A program made the position numbers and the translations under genes. Below the pieces are notes generated by a model. It had not been told where the DNA came from, ran no database searches, and was given only the letters and a program-made list of their open reading frames with translations. A DNA stretch of 11,470 nucleotides from UCB3 sp964415605 (GTDB lineage Bacteria; Chloroflexota; Anaerolineae; Epilineales; Epilineaceae), in assembly GCA_964415605.1 (NCBI GenBank), contig CAYQBA010000150.1:1-11470 (forward strand), read 5' to 3'. Position 1 is the first letter of the stretch, and each line of letters begins with the position of its first letter. This document shows positions 6,428-11,304 of this stretch, one piece after another.

Positions 6428-6457
6428 CAATGCCTATAAGGTGTATTACAGGCATTG
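6428..6457. promoter_or_regulatory. 30-bp inverted repeat with overlapping promoter elements upstream of LPD29-int
   Basis: CAATGCCT (6428-6435) and AGGCATTG (6450-6457) are perfect 8-bp arms. The symmetry continues as TAA/TTA after one mismatch, leaving a 6-bp centre. On the minus strand a good -10 (TACAAT, 6454-6459) overlaps the outer arm, and another (TAATAC, 6443-6448) lies inside. The -35 region is poor, suggesting that an activator is needed or the promoter is weak. This 64-bp gap is the only one between 9273 and 5183, so a separate promoter for integrase here is sensible. The operator function is inferred. Confidence 0.5.
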
Positions 6458-6472
6458 TAGCACAACGCCACG

Positions 6473-6742
6473 TCATGCAGCACCTTCGTGCTCCGCCGAC
6501 GTGGCGGCGCGCCGCATGGCGCTAGCGACCCGCTCGCGCAATCGTTCATCGCATTCAAGGGCGTGCCTCATGAGATCTTGCGTAGAGCTCCCGACGGGTG
6601 GATTGTCGAGCTCATAGACCGCCGCAGTGTACGCCCTTGCCAACGTCTCGAGCTCTTCAAGGGACTTCAATCGGCGTTCCATGTGCCGGACGGCCGAAGC
6701 TATCTCAGAGAGCACGGCCGGCACGGATTGCTTGGCCCTCAT
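6473..6742 (-). CDS. Small helical hypothetical protein
   Basis: An 89-residue protein, not recognised. It is mostly helical and charged (VLSEIASAVRHMERRLKSLEELETLARAY; ALECDERLRERVASAMRRAA), with a likely short coiled coil at residues 12-40. There is no cysteine pair, membrane segment or known motif. ATG 6742 overlaps the stop of the membrane-HTH gene (ATGA). An upstream ATG at 6757 is possible but breaks the coupling pattern. It is the last gene of the right-hand operon before the promoter/operator gap. Confidence 0.68.
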   Translation of the reverse strand: MRAKQSVPAVLSEIASAVRHMERRLKSLEELETLARAYTAAVYELDNPPVGSSTQDLMRHALECDERLRERVASAMRRAATSAEHEGAA

Positions 6743-7485
6743 GCCACACTCCGCCAACGGCCGTCATCACCCCGCGCCAGCCCCGCGGCTTCGGCCCACG
6801 CGTAGACTGTCGGCCGCGTCACCCCAAGCGCGCGCGCCGCCGCGGCTATGTCGATTGTCGGCCGGGCCGCTACCAAGTCGGCAAGACTCTCGGGGCCGCG
6901 CCGCCGGCGTGGCCGCGCCGCCCGTGCTCCGCCGGCAGGCTCCGCCCTTTTTTGGGTGCGGACTTTCGCCAGCCCGTCGTCGTCGTCGTCGAGCGCGAGC
7001 GCGCCGCCGGCGCCGTCGTCGGCGTCGAGCTCCACCACGCGCGAAAGCCACAACGCCAGCGCCGGCAGGGCCGCGGCTAGGAGCACCACGCGCGCCAGCG
7101 TCCAGCCGTCCAGCGCCACCACGGCCGCCCACGTCGGCGCCGCGTCCAGCGTCACCCGAAGGGCCGCGTCCGCGTTGGCGAACGCGGACAATCCGGCGAA
7201 CACGGCGACGGCCGCCCACAAGTCCCCCGAGGGCCGTCCAAGGCGCCGGCGTTGCCCGATTGCCCATGCCAGGCTTATCAGCCCGAGATCCAGCCCCACG
7301 GCGGCCAGCACGGCCGTAGCGGGTCCGAGGGCCGCCAGAAAGTCGGGCGGGCCGCTTTCCTCGAGCGTGCCGAACACGCGCGCCACGTGTGCCCAGGACG
7401 CCCCGAGCACGGCGGCCATGCTGGCCCAAAGCGTCACCCGATGCAAGGGCGGCCGGGCCGCCCGCGTCGTCGTCGTCGTCACCAT
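6739..7485 (-). CDS. Four-segment membrane protein with C-terminal helix-turn-helix
   Basis: A 248-residue protein. Hydrophobic segments lie at about residues 17-37, 50-77, 89-106 and 120-148. An acidic stretch (DADDGAGGALALDDDDD), a basic stretch (RAARPRRRRG) and a helix-turn-helix at about 204-236 (DIAAAARALGVTRPTVYAWAEAAGL) follow. The membrane part recalls Spd/DUF2637-type proteins that accompany FtsK-like transfer pumps in actinomycete plasmids, and some of those also carry a DNA-binding tail; the family match is tentative. ATG 7485 follows GGGGGTGGGG; GTG 7482 (GTGA overlap) is an alternative. It lies directly after another small membrane protein and the HNH-FtsK gene, so a role in DNA transfer or membrane tethering of DNA is likely. 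Confidence 0.75.
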   Translation of the reverse strand: MVTTTTTRAARPPLHRVTLWASMAAVLGASWAHVARVFGTLEESGPPDFLAALGPATAVLAAVGLDLGLISLAWAIGQRRRLGRPSGDLWAAVAVFAGLSAFANADAALRVTLDAAPTWAAVVALDGWTLARVVLLAAALPALALWLSRVVELDADDGAGGALALDDDDDGLAKVRTQKRAEPAGGARAARPRRRRGPESLADLVAARPTIDIAAAARALGVTRPTVYAWAEAAGLARGDDGRWRSVA

Positions 7486-7895
7486 GCCCCACCCCCCCGC
7501 CGGGCCGCCGGCGGCCACGTCACGATATCCCCGCGCGCCGCGCCGCCCGCGCCGTCGCCGTCGTCGAGCGCCGACACGTCGATCATGGGCGCCGGCGCCT
7601 GGCGCGCCAACATCGCCACCGCCCGCGCGAGCATCACCCGGTCAGCCTCATGCTCCCGGTCCCGGTCATGCGCCCGTTGTGCCGCGACGGCGCGCCACAC
7701 GAACCACGCGGCCACGCCAACGGCGACGGCGCCGGCAATCAGAATGCCCCCGCCAACCACCACGGCCAAGAGCACGTGGTCTTGCACGATGGCGTTGGCG
7801 AGCATCGCCCCCGGCACGGCGACGCCAGCGCACACGGCCAGCGTCAAGAGCCCCCGCACGTCGCCCGTGGTGTGACTGCCTGAGTAGTGGCCCAT
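7479..7895 (-). CDS. Small two-segment membrane protein
   Basis: A 138-residue protein with two hydrophobic segments (about residues 14-36 and 40-68, the second ending AAWFVWRAV). These are followed by a charged helix (AAQRAHDRDREHEADRVMLARAVAML) and a Gly/Ala-rich acidic tail. There is no signal peptidase site or known domain. ATG 7895 is 1 bp after the TAG of the HNH-FtsK gene. Small membrane proteins in this position occur as Spd or transfer accessory proteins in AICE-type elements; this one is assigned by context only. Another possibility is a membrane anchor for the motor, which itself has no membrane segment. Confidence 0.72.
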   Translation of the reverse strand: MGHYSGSHTTGDVRGLLTLAVCAGVAVPGAMLANAIVQDHVLLAVVVGGGILIAGAVAVGVAAWFVWRAVAAQRAHDRDREHEADRVMLARAVAMLARQAPAPMIDVSALDDGDGAGGAARGDIVTWPPAARRGGGAW

Positions 7896-7896
7896 G

Positions 7897-9273
7897 CTAC
7901 ACCGCCCCCGCCCGGTCAGTCATGGGCCGGTCAGTCATGGCGGAGCGCGCCGCGTCACGATAGAGGCGTGCCGCGTCTTGCCCGATGCGAAAGCGTAGGC
8001 GGATGGCACGGGCCGACACGTCCGGGCCGCGCGCCGTCGCCCATGCGAGCACGTCAGGGTCAAGGGCGGGCGGGCCGTCGTCGCCGGCGACGTGCGCGTG
8101 CTCGAGCTCCGCCGGCGGCCGCGCGGCCCGCGGCATGCCGGCGAGCTCCGCCGCCGTCGGCATGGCGGCCAGCATCCGACGGGCCGGGCCGCCGCCGCGC
8201 GCCACCAGCATATCCCCGGCGCCGGTCAGGGCTTCGGCGCCCGACGTGCCGAGTATCAGCCGTGAAGCGATCGGATCCGACACGCGGCCGGCAATCCGCC
8301 AGCCGGCTTGATCGGTCATGCGACGGTCCAGCACGTCGGCCCGGACATACTGAGTTGCGAACACCACGTGAACACCGTGCTTTCGGCCGCGCGCCAGCAC
8401 GTCGGCAAGGGCACCGCGGCCCGTGGCGTCGAGCGTTTGCACTTCGTCGATCATGAGCACCAAAGGCGGCGCGCCGCGGTCCCGGCCGGGCATGCCGCCC
8501 GCCACCTCGAGCACAAGCGCGCGGACGGCCGCCGGCGTCTCAGCGATCGCATAGGCCAGCGCCGCGGCGTTCCGAAGCGGGCCCCACGTGTCGGCGTCTG
8601 AGTCTGCAAGTGCCAGCCGCGCGCCGCCGGCGGCCAGGCCGTAGGCCAGGGCTCGCATCGCCGTAGACTTCCCCGAGTTCGTTTGACCCGCGATCAGAAC
8701 ATGCGGCGCGGCCGATAGGTCGAGCCCAACCGGCGCCCCCGTCACGGCGTCCAGCCCGAGCGGCACGGCCTGGCCCACGGCCGGCGGCAGGCTCGCCAGC
8801 GTCACGGCCGGACGGGTCCAGCGCGCGAGCTCGACGCGGACGGCGGCCCCGTGTTGGTACACCCGGACGGGCCGGCCCAGCGCCGCCCCGAGCTCCCCGC
8901 CGGCGGCCAGCATCGCGCGCACGTAGCCGGGCGCCGGCCGGACGTCGATCGCCAGGGCCGCCGGGCCGGCGCGCGGCCGGAGCATCGCCCCACGGATCCC
9001 AAGCGCCGCCAGCCGGGCCGCCACCACGCGAGCGGCCGCCGCCGGCGACGGGTCCGCTGCACCCCGCGCCCCACGCCGTCGGTTGCACGTCGGGCATGAC
9101 GGCGCCACGTTCGCCGGCGCATGAGCCCCGCCGGCGGCCAGCGGGTGAACGTGGTCAACATCGAACGCGGCCGGGTCCAGCGCCCGCCCGCATAGGTAGC
9201 AGCTCCCGCCCGTCCGCGCGAGCACAGCGGCGCGCGCCGCGGGTCCGCGTGTGCGTTGTCGTCGATCGGTCAC
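7897..9273 (-). CDS. HNH endonuclease fused to FtsK/TraB-type DNA translocase
   Basis: A 458-residue protein. Residues 20-70 form an HNH nuclease finger: C25-x2-C28, D40-H41-V-H43-P, N55, C60-x2-C63-N64, all key positions present. Residues 185-360 form an FtsK-type motor: Walker A GQTNSGKST (196-204), Walker B LVLMIDE (271-277), a sensor-like VVFATQ (303-308) and the family motif TGAGDML (350-356). The end (about 405-442) looks like a winged helix, as in the FtsK gamma domain that reads DNA sequence. FtsK-like pumps move double-stranded DNA during AICE transfer; the HNH could nick or cut the substrate. GTG 9273 is chosen from AAGGGGTGA placed 7 bp upstream; longer readings run into the preceding gene out of frame. 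There is no transmembrane region, unlike chromosomal FtsK. Confidence 0.87.
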   Translation of the reverse strand: MTDRRQRTRGPAARAAVLARTGGSCYLCGRALDPAAFDVDHVHPLAAGGAHAPANVAPSCPTCNRRRGARGAADPSPAAAARVVAARLAALGIRGAMLRPRAGPAALAIDVRPAPGYVRAMLAAGGELGAALGRPVRVYQHGAAVRVELARWTRPAVTLASLPPAVGQAVPLGLDAVTGAPVGLDLSAAPHVLIAGQTNSGKSTAMRALAYGLAAGGARLALADSDADTWGPLRNAAALAYAIAETPAAVRALVLEVAGGMPGRDRGAPPLVLMIDEVQTLDATGRGALADVLARGRKHGVHVVFATQYVRADVLDRRMTDQAGWRIAGRVSDPIASRLILGTSGAEALTGAGDMLVARGGGPARRMLAAMPTAAELAGMPRAARPPAELEHAHVAGDDGPPALDPDVLAWATARGPDVSARAIRLRFRIGQDAARLYRDAARSAMTDRPMTDRAGAV

Positions 9274-9276
9274 AAT

Positions 9277-9319
9277 GTCACCCCTTGCTATGATTGAAGG
9301 GCCGCGGGTCACCCCTTGC
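9277..9319 (-). promoter_or_regulatory. Duplicated Shine-Dalgarno box before HNH-FtsK gene, one copy in a hairpin loop
   Basis: GCAAGGGGTGAC occurs at 9277-9288 (the working site for GTG 9273) and again at 9308-9319. The upstream copy lies in the loop of an inverted repeat, GGCCGC/GCGGCC (9300-9305 with 9318-9323). The same 12-mer precedes the start at 10877 (10881-10892). The repeat could give a second in-frame GTG start, or be a ribosome-loading or regulatory element. Confidence 0.45.
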
Positions 9320-9325
9320 GGCCCC

Positions 9326-9364
9326 GGCCGCCGGCGCACCACCGCCGGCGGCCATTTTGTTTTC
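9326..9364 (+). terminator. Strong terminator-like hairpin facing the plus strand
   Basis: GGCCGCCGGCG and CGCCGGCGGCC make a perfect 11-bp stem with a 6-base loop (CACCAC), followed on the plus strand by ATTTTGTTTTC. This has the form of an intrinsic terminator for plus-strand transcription. In the minus direction there is only an A-rich lead-in and no T-tract after the hairpin, so minus transcripts should read through into the HNH-FtsK gene. No plus-strand gene ends here. Confidence 0.5.
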
Positions 9365-9686
9365 ACCCGGCCGCCTGTGCGGCCGCAAGCGCCACGTCCG
9401 CGCGATACTCGGCTACGGCGTCGAGCACGTCCCCGCGGTCCACGGCGTAGCCCACCATGCAGCCGGGTGCGTGCCGCCCGTCCCGGTCCTCGAGGTCGTC
9501 GGGGTCGCACGAACAGTCGAGCCACCCCGCCTCGACGATGCCATCGGCGATATCGTCGTCTGTGTGGTCCGCCAGGATGTCGGCGGGGTCGTTCATCCCC
9601 TGAGCGGTCACGAAGTCCGAGACCATGCCGATAATCATGGCGGTCCGGCTTCGAAACAATGTTCCGGCGTATTGCCAGGACGTCAT
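9363..9686 (-). other. Probable internal translation start giving a 107-residue C-terminal product
   Basis: ATG 9686 lies in frame within the RHH-like gene and is preceded by GAGGGAGGCAACG, as good a ribosome site as any in the window. The product would begin MTSWQYAGTLF and carry only the acidic C-terminal domain, without the DNA-binding part. It may be an independent gene that became fused in frame with the RHH gene, or a deliberate short isoform. Confidence 0.45.
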
Positions 9687-9983
9687 CGTTGCCTCCCTCT
9701 GTGCCGGCGCCGCGCGACGCGACCGGCAGTAGGCGGCAAGCGCCGCCGCCGGGTCCAGCCCATACGCGGCGGGCCGCCCGAGCACGGCCGCCCCGATGCG
9801 CATGCAATCATCCAGCGCCCGGCTTCGATTGCCGCCGTAGCGCCCGGCCGCCAGCGCGTCGAGCGTCGCCAGCGCGTCAGGATCCACGGTCACGTTGATC
9901 CGCAAGCGGTATTCGGCCATGCTCACCCCCGCCATGCTACGGGGCGGCCGCCCCACGTCCAGCGCCAGCGTTGCCGTGGTCAT
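9363..9983 (-). CDS. Ribbon-helix-helix-like protein with a separate C-terminal domain
   Basis: A 206-residue protein. Residues 23-66 look like a ribbon-helix-helix DNA-binding fold (EYRLRINVTVDPDALATLDALAAGRYGGNRSRALDDCMRIG), as in plasmid copy-number and partition regulators. The C-terminal domain (about 100-206) is acidic (ADILADHTDDDIADGIVEAGWLDCSCDPDDLEDRDG) and unrecognised. ATG 9983 overlaps the stop of the Com-like gene (ATGA) and has AAAGGGGCGG upstream. The in-frame Met100 (9686) has its own strong GAGGGAGG 6 bp before it, so a shorter 107-residue product is likely. Internal starts at 9920 and 9929 are also possible for the RHH part. A regulator of the element is the simplest reading. 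Confidence 0.72.
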   Translation of the reverse strand: MTTATLALDVGRPPRSMAGVSMAEYRLRINVTVDPDALATLDALAAGRYGGNRSRALDDCMRIGAAVLGRPAAYGLDPAAALAAYCRSRRAAPAQREATMTSWQYAGTLFRSRTAMIIGMVSDFVTAQGMNDPADILADHTDDDIADGIVEAGWLDCSCDPDDLEDRDGRHAPGCMVGYAVDRGDVLDAVAEYRADVALAAAQAAG

Positions 9984-10180
9984 GCCCCGCCCCTTTCTGT
10001 TGTCGAGCCCGTCGCCGGCGCCGTAAACACCGTGAACGCCTTGCACCGTCGGCACCGAAGCCGGACGCGCGCGTCCGGCACTAGGACCGCCTGTCCCACC
10101 ATGCCCCCGCATGCGCCGCACGTCAGAGGCGCAAGGCCCCCGGCGCGCCGGCCCGGCCGCGTCACCCTTTGCCCGGTCAT
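9980..10180 (-). CDS. Com-like zinc-ribbon protein
   Basis: A 66-residue protein with knuckles C21-x2-C24 (LTCGACGG) and C43-x2-C46 (RLRCRRCKAF), spaced as in the phage Mu Com family of small zinc-finger proteins. Com itself binds mRNA to activate mom translation; most relatives are uncharacterised and occur in phages. ATG 10180 overlaps the stop of the upstream gene (ATGA). The longer reading to 10372 is a shadow of that gene. Its stop overlaps the RHH gene start. A nucleic-acid-binding role is probable, but the target is unknown. Confidence 0.72.
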   Translation of the reverse strand: MTGQRVTRPGRRAGGLAPLTCGACGGMVGQAVLVPDARVRLRCRRCKAFTVFTAPATGSTTERGGA

Positions 10181-10566
10181 GCTCCGCCCGCCTTTGCCCG
10201 GCAGTAGACCGGCCGCCCGGCGCCGTCGTCGTCGGCCACCTTGACCGGGCAATACCAGCCCCGCTTCCCCTGGCGCATGGGCCGCCCGTGCGTGGGGCAC
10301 GTGGGCGCCGCCTCTGCTACGCCCGAAGGCCTCGACGTCCCCGCCGGCGCCGCGCCGTGCGCCTCGAGCCACGTCAGGGCCGCGTCGAGGCGCGCCAGCA
10401 CGGCCCGCCCGTCGAGGCCCCGAAGGGTCAACATCACGTCATGCCCACGATAGCCCAGCTTCACCGTGACCGCCGCCGGCGCCTCTGGAAGCCCCGCCAG
10501 GTCGACCGCGGGGGCGGCCGCGTGGGCCGCCCCGTTCATCGTCGCCGCCCCGTTCATGCCGTTCAT
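10177..10566 (-). CDS. Hypothetical protein with C-terminal zinc-ribbon-like motif
   Basis: A 129-residue protein. The low-complexity start (MNGMNGAATMNGAAHAAAPA) is followed by a beta-helix stretch (VTVKLGYRGHDVMLTLRGLDGRAVLARLDAALTWLEAHG). The tail has C90-x2-H93 (CPTHGRPM) and C106/C122 (WYCPVK ... VYC), a zinc-binding pattern. This layout is familiar from hypothetical proteins of phage and element operons, but I know no function. ATG 10566 overlaps the SWIM-like gene stop (ATGA); ATG 10557 is an alternative. It is coupled on both sides within the four-gene run starting at 10877. Confidence 0.75.
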   Translation of the reverse strand: MNGMNGAATMNGAAHAAAPAVDLAGLPEAPAAVTVKLGYRGHDVMLTLRGLDGRAVLARLDAALTWLEAHGAAPAGTSRPSGVAEAAPTCPTHGRPMRQGKRGWYCPVKVADDDGAGRPVYCRAKAGGA

Positions 10567-10877
10567 GCCGGCACCGCCTGAGCGGCCAGCACGCGGGCCG
10601 CCTTGCGGGCCTGAGCGGCGCGGTAGCGGGTGATCCACCCGTGCGCCGCCCGGACGTGCGAGCATGCCCCCGAACACTCGCCCGCCTCCACCCGCTCGCC
10701 CCACGGGCAATCACACGTCCAGCCCGTCACGTCGTCGGCGTCGTGCGTCGCCTGCACGTGGTACACCACGCCCGGCGTCGAGCCCGACGCGACGCGGAAG
10801 CGGCCGAAGCCCACGTACTCCGTGGGAAGCGTCGAGGCCTTCGCGTCCAGCTTCGCCCCGTTCTTGATCGTCGCCAT
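10563..10877 (-). CDS. SWIM-type zinc-finger protein
   Basis: A 104-residue protein. C55-x-C57 (TCDCPWG) and C72-x-H74 (ACSHV) give the CxC...CxH signature of the SWIM domain, with an extra C68. SWIM fingers bind DNA or protein and occur in transposases, SWI2/SNF2 proteins and many short element-encoded proteins. A basic helix follows (RYRAAQARKAARVLAAQ). ATG 10877 has AAGGGGTGA placed 5 bp upstream and is the first gene after the consensus promoter. As the first cistron it may set expression of the coupled genes behind it. Confidence 0.78.
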   Translation of the reverse strand: MATIKNGAKLDAKASTLPTEYVGFGRFRVASGSTPGVVYHVQATHDADDVTGWTCDCPWGERVEAGECSGACSHVRAAHGWITRYRAAQARKAARVLAAQAVPA

Positions 10878-10941
10878 GATGTCACCCCTTGCTTGTGTTT
10901 GCGGCCGCGCACTTGGAGCACCACCCCCGCCCGCGCGTGTC

Positions 10942-10953
10942 TCTCACTTGAGA
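10942..10953. promoter_or_regulatory. Inverted repeat at the transcription start, candidate operator
   Basis: TCTCA-CT-TGAGA is a perfect 5-bp-arm dyad, also read as GTCTC/GAGAC at 10939-10954. It lies just downstream of the -10 box at 10961-10966, where transcription should begin. A repressor bound here would block the main operon; the RHH-like or HTH proteins of the element are candidates. It could instead be a small 5' hairpin. Confidence 0.4.
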
Positions 10954-10960
10954 CGCCTAC

Positions 10961-10989
10961 ATTATACACACGTCTACGCATCTTGTCAA
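10961..10989 (-). promoter_or_regulatory. Perfect-consensus sigma70 promoter for the main operon
   Basis: On the minus strand, TTGACA (10984-10989) and TATAAT (10961-10966) are separated by exactly 17 bp. A full consensus match in DNA this GC-rich is very unlikely by chance. It drives the genes from 10877 leftwards, probably to 6473, giving a leader of about 75 nt. Confidence 0.88.
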
Positions 10990-11017
10990 GGGGCAAGGGG
11001 GGGCAATCTGACGCGAG

Positions 11018-11026
11018 TTATCCACA
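11018..11026 (+). promoter_or_regulatory. Perfect DnaA box
   Basis: TTATCCACA matches the strict bacterial DnaA box (TTATNCACA). It is single, in non-coding DNA, 29 bp beyond the -35 of the main promoter. It may help load host DnaA at an element origin. A single box can occur by chance, though less often in DNA of this composition. Confidence 0.5.
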
Positions 11027-11052
11027 GAGGCGAGGCGCGGCGTTGCGCGGCG

Positions 11053-11107
11053 TAACACAGAAACACACGGCGCAACACAGCCCAGCGCAGCACGGCGCCG
11101 CGCAACG
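11053..11107. repeat. Low-complexity AACACA/GCGCAAC repeats
   Basis: AACACAG occurs at 11054-11060 and 11074-11080, with AAACACAC between them, and CGCAAC recurs at 11071 and 11101. The tract resembles 18-65 in composition and in its place ahead of the GC-rich repeat array. The function is unknown; short iterated motifs of this kind could be binding sites for a replication or transfer protein. Confidence 0.4.
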
Positions 11108-11147
11108 CTGGACAGTGTAAAGCCGACAGAGAGGCGCGCGTCAAGGG

Positions 11148-11296
11148 GGGCACCCCCGCGCGCGGGGGGTGTGGAGCTGACTATGCTGGTGCATCAATTG
11201 ATGCACCTGGGCACCCCCGCGCGCGGGGGGTGTGGTTCTGAGGGGGCGGGCCATTCCCCAATTGGGGAGGGGCACCCCCGCGCGCGGGGGGTGTGG
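11148..11296. CRISPR. Three-repeat array, 61-bp period, type I-E CRISPR-like
   Basis: Three identical 27-bp units lie at 11148-11174, 11209-11235 and 11270-11296. Each begins GGGCACCCCC and ends GGGGGGTGTGG around a GCGCGC centre. The period is exactly 61 bp twice, with two unrelated 34-bp intervals. Unit length, near-palindromic core, identical copies and the 61-bp period are those of type I-E arrays. Against this, both intervals contain palindromes centred on CAATTG, no AT-rich leader is seen and there are no cas genes. An origin iteron set or a transfer/partition site is the alternative. The direction of transcription cannot be fixed because the unit is nearly symmetric. Confidence 0.55.
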
Positions 11297-11304
11297 TCAT
11301 ATCG

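Larger units (their letters stand above)
10990..11304. other. Non-coding region right of the main promoter, possible origin or transfer region
   Basis: There is no gene in this stretch. From left to right it has G-runs (10990-11003), a perfect DnaA box (11018-11026), low-complexity GCGCAACACAG-type repeats (about 11041-11107) and a three-copy 61-bp-period repeat array (11148-11296). Together with the primase and FtsK-like motor in the cluster, it is the best candidate in the window for a replication origin or a motor-recognition (clt-like) site, but no direct proof is visible. Confidence 0.5.

Noticed and set aside
6848..7963. Plus-strand open frame of 371 codons
   Set aside because: It is low-complexity Arg/Ser/Pro antisense of the two membrane-protein genes. 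It has no domain and no ribosome site.
9274..9807. N-terminal extension of the HNH-FtsK reading frame
   Set aside because: It is Arg/Gly-rich shadow of the RHH-like gene. The GTG at 9273 has a strong ribosome site and the extension has no domain.
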